Numbered from the stretch's first letter, positions 52,627 to 62,006 are shown. The stretch: DNA of 64,000 bases from Bdellovibrio svalbardensis (GCF_029531655.1 NZ_JANRMI010000003.1:496001-560000); one strand, 5' to 3'. Notes: generated by a model from the letters alone, not told the origin. Numbers and translations: made by a program.

Positions 52627-53812
52627 AAGATGGTCTCTTCTTTGACTCGAATTTCTTTGAACGATCAATAAAACTAAATTGCGGATCTACTTTTTCCTCT
52701 TTGGCACCTTGCAAATAGGGTTTGATCTTATGGTACATGCGCGTATCCGAAGGAGTGACAAAGGTGATCGCCGTTCCCCGACGGCCGGCGCGAGCTGTTC
52801 TGCCAATACGATGAAGGAAGTCTTCTGCTTGGAATGGCAAATCAAAATTCACTACGTGCTCGACATGGGGAATATCCAGGCCGCGCGCTAGCAAATCAGT
52901 GGCGACCAAAATGCGAATCTCCCCCTCTCGGAATTCACGCACCACGCGATTTCTTTGTCCTTGAGTAAGACCTCCATGAATCAAGTCAGTTGAAAAACCA
53001 TATTCTTTTAAATAGTTTCCGACTTCTTCACAGCTGTCCTGGCTGCCAGTAAAAACAATCACTCCATTTTTAGTGGCATTGAGTTCATCCAGCAAACGAT
53101 CAAGCTTCATTTTTCTGTCGAGGAATAGAACCTTTTGAGACAGGCTCGAAACAGGAGCCTCGGCCTTTTCTGAGCGAATCATGAAGGCTTTGGGATGCAG
53201 GAACAGTTGCGCGATCGCCTCAACGTTATGGCCGAAGCTTGCCGAGAACATCAAAGTCTGACGTGGGCCGCGCAAAGTGTTCTGGATGCTCTTCAGCTGT
53301 GGTGCAAAGCCCATATCCAGCATGCGGTCGGCTTCGTCGATCACGACGATCTCCACACCTTGCAACAACAGTTTGTTGGTTGCCAGATGATCGTTCATTC
53401 GTCCCGGGGTCGCGATGATAAGACGTGGATTCTTCTTCAACTGATTGCTTTGCTTTGAACCTGTCGTCCCACCAATGGCCAAACACACTGAAACGGGCAT
53501 TTCCGCACAAAGTTCCAAGAAGACCTTATAGATCTGTTGGGCCATCTCGCGGCTAGGTGCCAAAACCAAAGCCCGTGACTGGGGTTTTTTATTCAAAGTC
53601 GTCAAAAGAGAAAGAGCATAAGCCAGAGTTTTGCCGCTGCCTGTTTGCGCAATGGCGATGACATCCGAGCCTTGAAGGCTGACGGGAAGGGCTTGGCTTT
53701 GAATTGCCGTGGGTTTGGTGATCTTCATTTTTTCAAGAGCAGCCATCAAAACGGGAGCGATGGCCAGGTCTTGAAATTTACCGATATGCAAAGTTGAGGT
53801 TTGGAACTTCAT
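52610..53812 (-). CDS. DEAD-box RNA helicase (RhlE-like)
   Basis: 400 aa. F-x-DL(A) start, Q-motif ITKPTAIQSQALPVSLQG, Walker A AQTGSGKT, PSREMAQQ, TPGR, II VVIDEADRMLDMGF, III MFSASFG (SAS variant of SAT), V ATDLLARGLDIP, VI HRIGRTARAGRRG, short basic tail KKRPSSKRKR. A second, separate helicase besides 24665. SAT replaced by SAS is seen in some active family members. Overlaps the convergent gene by 17 bases. Confidence 0.94.
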   Translation of the reverse strand: MKFQTSTLHIGKFQDLAIAPVLMAALEKMKITKPTAIQSQALPVSLQGSDVIAIAQTGSGKTLAYALSLLTTLNKKPQSRALVLAPSREMAQQIYKVFLELCAEMPVSVCLAIGGTTGSKQSNQLKKNPRLIIATPGRMNDHLATNKLLLQGVEIVVIDEADRMLDMGFAPQLKSIQNTLRGPRQTLMFSASFGHNVEAIAQLFLHPKAFMIRSEKAEAPVSSLSQKVLFLDRKMKLDRLLDELNATKNGVIVFTGSQDSCEEVGNYLKEYGFSTDLIHGGLTQGQRNRVVREFREGEIRILVATDLLARGLDIPHVEHVVNFDLPFQAEDFLHRIGRTARAGRRGTAITFVTPSDTRMYHKIKPYLQGAKEEKVDPQFSFIDRSKKFESKKRPSSKRKR

Positions 53813-53835
53813 AGCGAGGGGTTGTAACAGACTCG

Positions 53836-54027
53836 TTATTTAAGAGCCAGACTTTTCCCGCAATCAGTACAAAAGCTAATACGGCTTTTGCGAAGGTGTT
53901 TATGTTTATCTTCATCACAGCGAACCCGTACCGCCGCATTAAGAACCTCCCCACAATTGGGGCAGAACTTAACGGGGGCATTGGTTTTTCCGTGATTCAT
54001 ATTCGGGCAGCGTGTTTGTGTCTTCAT
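53836..54027 (-). CDS. Small zinc-ribbon protein
   Basis: 63 aa with CPNCG (about residues 22-26) and CTDCG (53-57), a pair of knuckles able to bind Zn, plus RCPNMNHGKTNAPVKF and basic RVRCDEDKHKHLRKSR between. The start ATG 54027 lies 3 bases after the slyD-like stop, so the two are cotranscribed. The DEAD-box gene follows 23 bases later. Function unknown. Confidence 0.72.
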   Translation of the reverse strand: MKTQTRCPNMNHGKTNAPVKFCPNCGEVLNAAVRVRCDEDKHKHLRKSRISFCTDCGKSLALK

Positions 54028-54030
54028 ATA

Positions 54031-54507
54031 TTAATTTAAATACTGGGTAGAGAGCACATTGGTCGACTCACTGATTTCTTCAGGTGTCGCTTCACGCGCT
54101 GAGATCGTTTCAATCTCAAAGATTAAGTCCTGCCCAGCCAAGGGGTGATTTCCATCCAAGCTCACAAAATTAGAGTGAATTTCCAAAACTCGATAGCTTC
54201 GCTTAAAGCCTTTTTTGGAAACGATAATGATCGTTTCACCCACTCGCAACAAAGAGCCTTTTGGAAGCTTCGAACGCGGAAATAAAATCACCTTTTGTGG
54301 ATCATAGAATCCATAAGCTTTTTCAGCAGGAAGATGTAAAAGTCTTTTTTCGCCTTGCTTTAGATTTTGCAGGCCTTCGGCTAAACCACTTAACATCGCG
54401 CCACCTCCCTCAATAGAGGTCATGACTTCACGGTTAAAGGTGGTACTGATAATTTTGCCGGTTTTGTCTTTCAGAATACAATTAAAGGAAATAACCTGAG
54501 GATTCAT
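54031..54507 (-). CDS. SlyD-like FKBP peptidyl-prolyl isomerase
   Basis: 158 aa from ATG 54507, AAGGAG six bases upstream; longer frame rejected. VISFNCILKDKTGKIISTTF strand, EGGGAMLSGLAEGLQNLKQG, EKRLLHLPAEKAYGFYDPQK, an insert-in-flap region (LPKGSLLRVGETIIIVSKKG) and FVSLDGNHPLAGQDLIFEIE, the exact SlyD pattern DGNHPLAG. Lacks the His/Cys-rich metal tail. Cytoplasmic prolyl isomerase/chaperone. Confidence 0.9.
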   Translation of the reverse strand: MNPQVISFNCILKDKTGKIISTTFNREVMTSIEGGGAMLSGLAEGLQNLKQGEKRLLHLPAEKAYGFYDPQKVILFPRSKLPKGSLLRVGETIIIVSKKGFKRSYRVLEIHSNFVSLDGNHPLAGQDLIFEIETISAREATPEEISESTNVLSTQYLN

Positions 54508-54545
54508 AGCCAACTCCTTTTCTGAAATAATATTAACGAACAAAA

Positions 54546-54569
54546 AAAGCCGACCGTGAGGCCGGCTTT
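54546..54569 (-). terminator. Intrinsic terminator of the RRM gene
   Basis: AAAGCCG and CGGCTTT with a 10-base loop; on the minus strand followed by TTTTTTTGTTCG. It separates the RRM gene from slyD. Confidence 0.85.
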
Positions 54570-54597
54570 CCCGTAACAACAACAAAGTAAGAAAACT

Positions 54598-54616
54598 ATT
54601 CCGGCTTGGCCGGAAT
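54598..54616 (-). terminator. Second hairpin just past the RRM stop
   Basis: ATTCCGGC and GCCGGAAT with a 3-base loop, 7 bases past the stop; then AGTTTTC on the minus strand. With 54546 it forms a tandem terminator. Confidence 0.6.
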
Positions 54617-54623
54617 CAAAGCT

Positions 54624-54920
54624 CTAGTAAGAGCTGCGAGAACTGAATCTTCCGCGTGAACCTTCACGTGGAGCCTGCGGTTTTGCTTCTGAAACATTCA
54701 TTGCACGACCTTCTAGATCAGATCCGTTTAGCTTTTCAAGTGCAGCTAGCGCTTCACCGTCTTGAGACATCTCAACAAAGGCAAAACCTTTGCTGCGACC
54801 TGTATCGCGGTCTGTAATAACATTTGCAGAATCCACCGTACCGAAATCAGAGAATACTCCCGCCAGTTGATTAGAATCGACATTGAATGAAAGGTTGCCG
54901 ACGTATAATTTTTTTCCCAT
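54624..54920 (-). CDS. RRM RNA-binding protein
   Basis: 98 aa. RNP2 KLYVGNL at 4-10, RNP1 KGFAFVEM at 44-51, GRAMNVSEAKPQ after the fourth strand, and a Gly/Arg/Ser tail (GSRGRFSSRSSY). This is the single-RRM type common in cyanobacteria and delta-proteobacteria, often cold-induced and binding U-rich RNA. It has a long 5' region before it. Confidence 0.93.
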   Translation of the reverse strand: MGKKLYVGNLSFNVDSNQLAGVFSDFGTVDSANVITDRDTGRSKGFAFVEMSQDGEALAALEKLNGSDLEGRAMNVSEAKPQAPREGSRGRFSSRSSY

Positions 54921-55243
54921 ATTTTAGCCTCCAAAGCCTGGGGCCATTCGCAAAAGACAAAAGGAAATCTAATGAACTGTGAGAACGACTTGTTCCTTCA
55001 ATAGACCACCCTTCCCCCCTAATAGATACACCTAAAGCAGAATTAAAAATTACTAGACTGAAAACGCCCCCAGAACGATCACGGCAGGACTGAAGCGGAT
55101 AATTAGACGGTCGCGGCTTGAAAGTGACTCGAAAAATGTTGAATAACTTACTATAAATCCCTACTTGGGACATCGAATGCTGGACAGCAGATAGTGAAAA
55201 TGACAGACTCGCGACTCAAAAAATTGCTATTTCGGAGTACCCC
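54921..55243. other. 323-base divergent intergenic region
   Basis: Lies between the start of the minus-strand RRM gene and the S4-like gene. No ORF with coding character. It is long enough for a 5' leader on the RRM mRNA, as in cold-shock genes; I see no specific riboswitch or clear promoter. Confidence 0.5.
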
Positions 55244-55501
55244 ATGTCTGACAATATTCCAGCGCGCCCCCCTAAATCTTTCCGTATTATTTTGGATTTA
55301 CCAAGATCTGAAAAAAGAATGGATAACGTTCTTTTGAAGGCGCTGAGAGAACAAAATGACAACGCGAAATTGAAAGAGATTTCCCGCGCCGAATTCAAAG
55401 AACTTTTCACCAGCGGAAAAATCCTGATTAAAGGGCAAAGAGCCAAGCCTTCTTCAGCCCTAGCGACAGGAACAACTTACGTTGATATTCTTGGTTACTA
55501 A
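55244..55501 (+). CDS. Small S4-domain-like protein
   Basis: 85 aa. Residues 25-84 read as an S4 fold: MDNVLLKALREQN, EISRAEFKELFTSGKILIKG, then ALATGTTYVDILGY, like the S4 domain at the start of pseudouridine synthases (SR...F..G.V.VNG...). Predicted RNA-binding. It is 14 bases upstream of rsmG on the same strand, a sensible place for a ribosomal RNA factor. ATG 55244. Confidence 0.78.
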   Translation: MSDNIPARPPKSFRIILDLPRSEKRMDNVLLKALREQNDNAKLKEISRAEFKELFTSGKILIKGQRAKPSSALATGTTYVDILGY

Positions 55502-55515
55502 GGTATAAAAGACAT

Positions 55516-56127
55516 ATGCAGTTTGAGAACAGAATCCCACTTATTTTAGAACTGGGCTTCCGTGAGGAAGCTTTGCCGCAATTAAAGGCCTATATCGACC
55601 TTCTTTGGGCTGCCAACGAAGAGTTGAATTTATTCAGTCGTCAGATGAAATTTGAAGAACTGATCGACAATCACCTGATCGATTGCCTGTTGCCTCTAAA
55701 AAAATTCCCAGCCGGCGTTAAAGCGGCGGCAGATTTTGGTTCTGGCGGCGGCCTACCCGGCGTTTTGTACGCTATCCAGTTTCCCCACGTGAAGTATCAT
55801 CTTTATGAAAAAAGCAAAAAGAAGCAGGACTTCTTAAATCGCTGCAAGACCATTGCTCCGAATCTTTTCATTCACGGAGAAATCCCACTGAATCTTCAGG
55901 ACATTGACGTTGTCACTGCCCGCGCTTTTAAACCCGTAGACGTAATCTTGGATATCAGTCGCCACTACTACAACAAGGGTGGAAAGTACTTCCTTTTAAA
56001 GGGTCGTCGCGAAAAGATTGATGAAGAGGTTTTGTTAGCACGCAAGAAGTTCAAAGAACTTGAAGTTACGATTGAGCCACTGACTTCACCCATTCTTGAA
56101 GTTGAACGTCATCTTGTTTTAATCTAG
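55516..56127 (+). CDS. rsmG: RsmG 16S rRNA (guanine-527-N7) methyltransferase
   Basis: 203 aa, typical length. EELNLFSRQMKFEELIDNHL with IDCLLPL, SAM motif DFGSGGGLPGVLYAI, EKSKKKQDFL, VVTARAFKPVDVILD and YFLLKGRR. It methylates G527 of 16S rRNA; loss gives streptomycin resistance in bacteria. It is not beside gidA/parA here but in an operon with S4-like and isochorismatase-like genes (6-base gap). Confidence 0.92.
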   Translation: MQFENRIPLILELGFREEALPQLKAYIDLLWAANEELNLFSRQMKFEELIDNHLIDCLLPLKKFPAGVKAAADFGSGGGLPGVLYAIQFPHVKYHLYEKSKKKQDFLNRCKTIAPNLFIHGEIPLNLQDIDVVTARAFKPVDVILDISRHYYNKGGKYFLLKGRREKIDEEVLLARKKFKELEVTIEPLTSPILEVERHLVLI

Positions 56128-56132
56128 ACCCA

Positions 56133-56660
56133 ATGAATACAGCACTCTTAGTAATTGATCTTCAAGTGTGTTATCTCGAGCTCAACTTCTCTCCTGAAGA
56201 ACGGGAGAGAATCGTTCGCGTCACCAACCATAATATCGCCGAAGCTCATCGCCAGGGCTGGACAGTAATCTATATTAAGCATTACTTCGACAGTTTCTTT
56301 GCGAAGATGTTCTTCAAAATATTCTTTAAAGGGGCGGGAGTACGTGGAACCGCAAAGTCCGTCTTCGACCCTCGCATCAACATCATTAATCAAAATCTTT
56401 TCGAGAAAAATACCGAAGACACTTTCAAGTCGACAAATCTTGATGCCTTCCTAAAAGAGCATCAAATTGACGAACTCTATATCACGGGACTTGATGGCAC
56501 CGCTTGCGTCAATGCCACTTCGTGGGGAGCTTTGCAAAGAAACTACAAAGTGAACTTGATTGAGGACTCCATCATCAGTGTTTCACCAAAACGATGGAAA
56601 AGCTTGCTGTCCAAGTTGCAAAAACAAGAAAACTGCAAACTTTTGCCAACCCTACGCTAG
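56133..56660 (+). CDS. Isochorismatase-like cysteine hydrolase
   Basis: 175 aa. Catalytic triad: Asp9 in LLVIDLQVCY, Lys in FEKNTEDTFKSTNL region and Cys in YITGLDGTACVNATSWGA. The family hydrolyses amides such as nicotinamide or isochorismate. Residues for nicotinamidase metal binding (DxHxxxxxH) are absent, so another amide is likely. Overlaps the convergent GST gene by 4 bases. Confidence 0.9.
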   Translation: MNTALLVIDLQVCYLELNFSPEERERIVRVTNHNIAEAHRQGWTVIYIKHYFDSFFAKMFFKIFFKGAGVRGTAKSVFDPRINIINQNLFEKNTEDTFKSTNLDAFLKEHQIDELYITGLDGTACVNATSWGALQRNYKVNLIEDSIISVSPKRWKSLLSKLQKQENCKLLPTLR

Positions 56661-57280
56661 TGCATATCTGGAACTTCAAAGACTTTTGCACGAACTGCGG
56701 CGGGTCTTTGCATCAGTCTTTCCATATATTTCTTAATCACCGGATTCGGCTCAACCAAATAATCCCAAGCCCCTGGAATAATTGCTGCCAGCATAATGTC
56801 GGCTGCGGAAAATCCACTCTGCAAAATATAGTCATGTTTGCTCAGAACCGGAATTAGAGCCAATTTGAGAATCTCACACTGCTCTTTCACGAATTCATGA
56901 GTTGCTTTTTTTTCCTCTTCAGTTCTGACATGTGTAAACATTCGCGCAATCACACATTCCAAACTTCCAACGGACCACACCATCCACTGCAGGTATAAGC
57001 CACGTTCTGGGGAATCAATTTTCGGAGCCAATCCGCGATCTTGAAATTTATCTGCCAAATAAAGACAGATAGCCGCTGATTCATGAATGACAACGCCATG
57101 ATCTCTGATAGTTGGAACACGTCCCATGGGATTGAGATCACGATATTCCGTTGTATTAAGATGACCGTGTTTCTTTTTTAGATAGTGATCCTTATAGGGC
57201 ACGCCCAGCTCTTCAAGAAGCCAACGAACTCGGTCACTGCGATCTTGATTCGCCATACAGTATAAATCGATGTGTTGCAT
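56657..57280 (-). CDS. Glutathione S-transferase
   Basis: 207 aa. N-terminal thioredoxin fold with DRSDRVRWLLEELGVPYKDH, the NPMGRVPTIRDHGVVIHESAAICLYLADKF G-site (cis-Pro VP, ESAA), and helical C-terminal domain QSGFSAADIMLAAIIPGAWD. Probably conjugates or reduces electrophiles in the cytoplasm. It ends an operon with the quinone oxidoreductase gene (8 bases apart). Confidence 0.92.
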   Translation of the reverse strand: MQHIDLYCMANQDRSDRVRWLLEELGVPYKDHYLKKKHGHLNTTEYRDLNPMGRVPTIRDHGVVIHESAAICLYLADKFQDRGLAPKIDSPERGLYLQWMVWSVGSLECVIARMFTHVRTEEEKKATHEFVKEQCEILKLALIPVLSKHDYILQSGFSAADIMLAAIIPGAWDYLVEPNPVIKKYMERLMQRPAAVRAKVFEVPDMH

Positions 57281-57288
57281 GAATACTC

Positions 57289-58272
57289 CTAGTCCTTCAC
57301 CTTAAGAACAATCTTTCCAGTATGTTGGCTCGACTCCATAAGAGCATGAGCTTCCGCCGCTTTCTCAAGTGGCAATGTCTTAAAGATCACTGGTTTCATT
57401 TTACCCTGGTTAAGCAATGGCCAAACATTTTTTTCGAGTGCCTGGGCAATTCTTGTTTTCTCTGAAATAGCACGAGCTCTCAATGTAGATCCAGTTAAGG
57501 TCAGGCGCTTCGCCATCATTTTGCGAAGATCCAACTCTACTTTTGCGCCCTGCAGAGTTGCAATTTGCACCAAGCGACCTTGATTTGCCAATGCTTCAAC
57601 ATTGCGTGTGAAATAATCGCCACCAACCATGTCGAGAATAACATCAACACCACCATTTTGCGTAGCCTCTTTTACCACAGAAACAAAATCCTCTTCCTTA
57701 TACAGTATCACGCGCTCTGCGCCCAATTCTTCGCAAATGGAAACAGATTCTTTTTTCCCGACAGTTGTAAAGACTCGCGCCCCCAACGCACTGGCCATCT
57801 GTATCGCTGTGGTTCCGATACCGCCAGCCCCACCATGAATTAAAATGCTTTCGCCATTTTGCAAACGCCCATCTTCAAAGACATTTGTCCAAACGGTAAA
57901 AAAAGTTTCAGGCAAAGCAGCAGCATGAACAAAATCGAAATCTTTTGGCAGTGGCAGACATTGACCTTCGGGTGCAACCGCATACTGCGCATATCCGCCG
58001 CCAGCAAGTAAAGCACAGACCGAGTCTCCAACTTTCCAACGCTGGACCCCATCGCCACACGCAATAACCTTTCCTGATACTTCTAGACCCAAAATATCGG
58101 AGGCACCTGGAGGTGGTGGATAGCTTCCCATTCTTTGGAAGCAATCAGGACGATTGATTCCCGCCGCATAAACTTCCAGCAAAACCTCACCCGCTGCGGG
58201 TTTCGGAGTTTCTCTTTCCTGAATTTGCAGAACTTCAGGACCGCCCGGTTTTTCCATGTTGATGCACTTCAT
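57289..58272 (-). CDS. Quinone oxidoreductase (zinc-less MDR, PIG3-like)
   Basis: 327 aa from ATG 58272 with GGAGAGGA six bases upstream. VYAAGINRPDCFQRMGSYPP, GLEVSGKVIACGDGVQRWKV, NADPH Rossmann motif ILIHGGAGGIGTTAIQMA, and DVILDMVGGDYFTRN. Zinc-binding residues of alcohol dehydrogenases are missing. Reduces quinones with NADPH. In an operon with GST, suggesting detoxification. Confidence 0.93.
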   Translation of the reverse strand: MKCINMEKPGGPEVLQIQERETPKPAAGEVLLEVYAAGINRPDCFQRMGSYPPPPGASDILGLEVSGKVIACGDGVQRWKVGDSVCALLAGGGYAQYAVAPEGQCLPLPKDFDFVHAAALPETFFTVWTNVFEDGRLQNGESILIHGGAGGIGTTAIQMASALGARVFTTVGKKESVSICEELGAERVILYKEEDFVSVVKEATQNGGVDVILDMVGGDYFTRNVEALANQGRLVQIATLQGAKVELDLRKMMAKRLTLTGSTLRARAISEKTRIAQALEKNVWPLLNQGKMKPVIFKTLPLEKAAEAHALMESSQHTGKIVLKVKD

Positions 58273-58365
58273 TGTAAATCCTCTCCTTGAGACCAAGATC
58301 CAGATTATATCTCTAAACATCCCATGCTTTTGACAGAGTAACAAATGTCAATCGAACCTTAATGC

Positions 58366-59238
58366 ATGCTACATATTATCTTTTCACTTTTAGTATCGAT
58401 GCAAGCCCCAGCGGCTCCGACCAACTATTCTGTTGTGCAAGACGGCCTTAAGAAAATTGCTCAAGAGAATCCAACCACAACAGAATTGTTTGATATCGGA
58501 CTCTCTGACTCTGGCGATCCTATCATGGGTTTGAAAATCGGTAACGGCGAAACACCAGATCTTATCGTCGCAACTCACCATGGTAACGAGTATGGATCCA
58601 CTGGCGTTGCCATGGGTGCCGCTGACGCTTTTGCGAAAAATCCGATTGTTGGCCATACCGTTTATATCATTCCGGTTTTGAATATCTCTGGATACAACAA
58701 CCGCAATCGTTATGAAAGAACACCAAGTGGCAGTGTCGATCAAAATCGTGACTACCCAGGTCCTTGCGCGACGACACAACCCTTCCGTTCAAAAGCCACA
58801 AAAGCCTTGGCTGATTTTATTGATAAAAAGAACATCGTAAGTTCTGCAACCTTGCATACATATTGGCCCGCAGTTCTTTATCCTTGGGGTTTTTCAACGA
58901 AGGACATCACGACTTCGTATGAGTCCACATTTATCAACCTGGTGAAGGCCTCTGCGGTTGAAAGCGGTTACGCGGTAGGGAACTCGAAAGAACTTCTTTA
59001 TGCGGCCGACGGAGCTTTTGAAGACTATGCTTTCTGGAAACACGGTGTTTGGTCTTTGCTATTCGAAATGGGCAAATCTCACAACCCTTCACAAAGTGAC
59101 ATCAAAAGAATGATTGACGTCAATGTCCCGGGCTTCCGCCGCTTCTTCGAGAATGCGCCGAAGGAACGTGCTGCGAATCATGATTTCACCGGAAAATGCG
59201 ATTACACTCGCGCGCTTCAAAGAACTCACCTCGAGTAG
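58366..59238 (+). CDS. Exported M14-family zinc carboxypeptidase
   Basis: 290 aa with a hydrophobic signal MLHIIFSLLVSMQAPAAP. Zn ligands in VATHHGNEYGSTG (HxxE) and the later His in LHTYWP; substrate Arg/Asn residues in NNRNRYERTP with DQNRDYPG, and the catalytic Glu in SLLFEMGKS. It cleaves C-terminal residues from peptides, or peptidoglycan peptides, in the periplasm. In predators such enzymes may serve prey-wall digestion; target unknown. Confidence 0.9.
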   Translation: MLHIIFSLLVSMQAPAAPTNYSVVQDGLKKIAQENPTTTELFDIGLSDSGDPIMGLKIGNGETPDLIVATHHGNEYGSTGVAMGAADAFAKNPIVGHTVYIIPVLNISGYNNRNRYERTPSGSVDQNRDYPGPCATTQPFRSKATKALADFIDKKNIVSSATLHTYWPAVLYPWGFSTKDITTSYESTFINLVKASAVESGYAVGNSKELLYAADGAFEDYAFWKHGVWSLLFEMGKSHNPSQSDIKRMIDVNVPGFRRFFENAPKERAANHDFTGKCDYTRALQRTHLE

Positions 59239-59245
59239 TGTTACG

Positions 59246-60655
59246 TCAGACAGCTTCCACTGGCTCAGTACTTGAATCTTTCAAGTCAGGTGGAAGCTGC
59301 CAAAAGATCCAAGCAGAACTGCATGTGATCACACCCATACAAATAAATGTCGCTTTAAAGGCTTGAAGAGCATAAGCCCCCTCATCCGAGAATCCATAGT
59401 GACCCGCAAAGGTACTTAATAAAGCCCCTGCTGCGGCAACCGCAAAACTCATCGCCAACATTTGAATCATTGAAAACAAGCTGTTTCCGCTACTGGCCAA
59501 CTTCGTCTCCAGATCCTTCAAGGTGAGCGTGTTCATCGCTGTAAATTGAATCGAATTCACGGTTCCAAAAAATAGCAATTGAATCAGTCGCAGCCATCCT
59601 GGCTGCGAGAGGCTGAATAAAGAAAAGCTTGCCATTGCCAAGCCCACGCAAAGGGTGTTGCCGACTAAAACATTGCGATATCCCAATCGCAAAATTAGTG
59701 GCGTCGCCAAACGTTTTGCAAAGATCCCCGCCAAGGCAACTGGAATCATCGTCATACCCGCTTCAAAAGGAGTGAACTTAAGACTCACCTGCAAGAGCAA
59801 GGGTATCAGAAATGGCATGCTGCTGCTGCCAATCCGGGCAAAGAGATTTCCCATCAAACCAATCGTATAGCTTTGAGAGCCAAAGAGCTGCAATGAAAAC
59901 AAAGGCTCTGTGCTTTTCCTCGCGTGCAACCAATAGGCACAAAGACTCGCCAATCCAAAAATGAGAAGCATCATGACTGTGGCTTGCTGGAAACCCAATT
60001 CTGACAAGCCATCCAGAGCGAATGAAATACAGACCATGCTGGAGGAAAGCATCAAGAAGCCTGGAATATCGAAATGCCGGCGCTCGGGTCCACGACTGTC
60101 TGGCATATAAATATATGTGGCAATGCAACCCAGGATACCAACCGGAATGTTGATAAGAAAAATCCAATGCCATGAGGCAAATTGCACAAGCCAACCACCC
60201 AGCGTTGGCCCTATCAAAGGGCCAATCAATGCAGGAATAGTAACAAAACTAATCGCGCGCAGAAATCCCTCATTCGGAAAGGCTCGCAACACTGCAAGTC
60301 TTCCCACCGGCATCATCATAGCTCCTCCCATTCCCTGCAAAACCCTGGAAACCACCAGCTGTGACAAGGTTTGCGAGAAGGCACAAGCTAAAGAGCCAAA
60401 GCTAAAAAGCAGAATGGCACTGAAAAATACTTTTCTTGTTCCAAATCTGTCGGCGATCCATCCCGATGCCGGTATGACAATGGCAATCGTCAAAGAATAA
60501 GCAATCACCACCGATTGCATCAGCAAAGGACTTTCCCCCAAACTTTTGGCCATCGACGGCAAAGCCGTATTCACGATGGTCGCATCCAAGGTCTCCATAA
60601 AAAATCCGATGGCAACCAGCCACAGCAAAATATTCTGTGATCTTTGCTCCGACAT
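59246..60655 (-). CDS. DHA2-type MFS efflux transporter
   Basis: 469 aa from ATG 60655 with GAGGAGG upstream. 14-helix drug:H+ antiporter signature: FFMETLDATIVNTALPSM (motif D1), GWIADRFGTRKVFFSAI (motif A), VVSRVLQGMGGAMMMPVGRL (motif C-like GAMMMP), LINIPVGILG. EmrB/QacA-type export of drugs or fatty acids. No MFP partner gene here. Ends just before the M14 stop (7 bases apart, convergent). Confidence 0.92.
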   Translation of the reverse strand: MSEQRSQNILLWLVAIGFFMETLDATIVNTALPSMAKSLGESPLLMQSVVIAYSLTIAIVIPASGWIADRFGTRKVFFSAILLFSFGSLACAFSQTLSQLVVSRVLQGMGGAMMMPVGRLAVLRAFPNEGFLRAISFVTIPALIGPLIGPTLGGWLVQFASWHWIFLINIPVGILGCIATYIYMPDSRGPERRHFDIPGFLMLSSSMVCISFALDGLSELGFQQATVMMLLIFGLASLCAYWLHARKSTEPLFSLQLFGSQSYTIGLMGNLFARIGSSSMPFLIPLLLQVSLKFTPFEAGMTMIPVALAGIFAKRLATPLILRLGYRNVLVGNTLCVGLAMASFSLFSLSQPGWLRLIQLLFFGTVNSIQFTAMNTLTLKDLETKLASSGNSLFSMIQMLAMSFAVAAAGALLSTFAGHYGFSDEGAYALQAFKATFICMGVITCSSAWIFWQLPPDLKDSSTEPVEAV

Positions 60656-60810
60656 GGTGACCTCCTCCCCCAGCATTGAATCCTCTCTATGAAATAGCAA
60701 ATAAATACCGAAAGTAAGATCCAACATCCAGCCTAGTGTTGGCATGCAAGATACAAATTGGCCTTAACAATTTTTGAAAAGATATCAAGATAAAAAGCAA
60801 AGGAGCTTTT

Positions 60811-61293
60811 ATGAAACATCTTTTTCTCTTTTCAATTTTCGTTATTTTAGCTCTGGCCATTCAGCACGCGAAAGCTGCAGACGACAACAGTGTCGGAGCA
60901 ACAACTATCACCTGTTCAACCAGCGTCATCAACTCTGTCTACATACCAAAACTTCGTGAGGTCGCAGACTGGAGCGATGATGAACTGCGCCCTTATGCCG
61001 TGCAACTTTGCAAATTAGAGAAACAGCGAGAAGCCTTGCAAAAATCGATAAAAGCCAGAGCGGATGAATTGCGCACAACCAATTGGCGCATTTGCAAAGA
61101 GGTGATTCCTGGCAATCCCAATCCCACTCCCGATGAGTGTCGAATCGCCTATGCTCAAACAATTAACTCCCTCATCGATCACTGCATCGCCGTCGTCAAC
61201 ATGGGGCACAACCCCCATAACGTACAATTGTTCATCAATCCGGTTAAAGTTGAAGTCGCTTGTTTAAAAGGGGTTAATACCGCTCTTCAATGA
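60811..61293 (+). CDS. Exported helical protein, unknown
   Basis: 160 aa with signal peptide KHLFLFSIFVILALAIQHAK. Mature part is helical with six cysteines (ITCSTS, QLCKLE, RICKEV, DECRIA, DHCIAV, VACLKG) that could form disulfides. Conserved-looking DWSDDELRPYAVQLCKLEKQ. I recognise no family. ATG 60811 has GGAG upstream. Confidence 0.77.
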   Translation: MKHLFLFSIFVILALAIQHAKAADDNSVGATTITCSTSVINSVYIPKLREVADWSDDELRPYAVQLCKLEKQREALQKSIKARADELRTTNWRICKEVIPGNPNPTPDECRIAYAQTINSLIDHCIAVVNMGHNPHNVQLFINPVKVEVACLKGVNTALQ

Positions 61294-61297
61294 TGGC

Positions 61298-61990
61298 TCA
61301 ATGATACAGAAGAGCCCGAGTCAGTATGATGTGTCCCGCAAAGGCCCCGCCAACACAGACGGGGCCAATAAACGCATAAGGCAGATGGAAAGCAATTTGC
61401 AAAGGTGGCTGAACTCCCCAACCGAACGACACGGGCGAAGACATCATAGCGACCCAAATCACATTCAAGAGCAATAAGAAACCACCGATATTAAATGTCC
61501 ATGCCAATCCACGGTATCGCCCCGTAAGAGGCGCAATGATCAATGCTATCACTCCGGTTGCGACATCAAAATTTCGCCCCGTCCAAGTCATCGTGGCAGG
61601 AATAGTTCCCTGCTCAACCCATAAATCCAAAATCAGCTCGAGGGGTAATCGAAAAACATGAAATCCCACCAAAAATGCAATCGGGATCGCCAAAGACATC
61701 TGGGTCCCCTTTCGGGAAAAAGCAAACCAAGATGATACAAGAACAATCGAACCTATAAACAACGGAATGCCCGGCAAAATATGCTGCTCAAGAATTCCAC
61801 TCCCGACCACAAAATAGACGATGCCCAACCAAACAAGCAAGAGCGCCGCACTTTTCAGAGTCGCCTTCAGAGGATTCTCGAGAAGTCTTCGGCTTGAATA
61901 GTGAATCCCGGTCAAAAACATATAAATAATGGCCAGATTGACTATGCCAAAGGCTATGAGTGACGCGGAACTTGCTGGAGTAAAATTCAT
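61298..61990 (-). CDS. Seven-helix membrane protein, unknown
   Basis: 230 aa, about seven hydrophobic segments from SLIAFGIVNLAIIYMFLTGI to FAGHIILTRALLYH. LPLELILDLWVEQGTIPATM and TGRNFDVATGVIALIIAPLT form a conserved-looking loop (RNFD). The inner-membrane location is clear, function is not. Divergent to the exported Ppx-like gene with a 16-base gap. Confidence 0.75.
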   Translation of the reverse strand: MNFTPASSASLIAFGIVNLAIIYMFLTGIHYSSRRLLENPLKATLKSAALLLVWLGIVYFVVGSGILEQHILPGIPLFIGSIVLVSSWFAFSRKGTQMSLAIPIAFLVGFHVFRLPLELILDLWVEQGTIPATMTWTGRNFDVATGVIALIIAPLTGRYRGLAWTFNIGGFLLLLNVIWVAMMSSPVSFGWGVQPPLQIAFHLPYAFIGPVCVGGAFAGHIILTRALLYH

Positions 61991-62006
61991 AACCTATTCT
62001 AGGACG

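Noticed and set aside
54871-55173. 100-aa minus-strand ORF across the RRM gene start
   Set aside because: Overlaps the RRM coding start and has no RBS, family or coding pattern.
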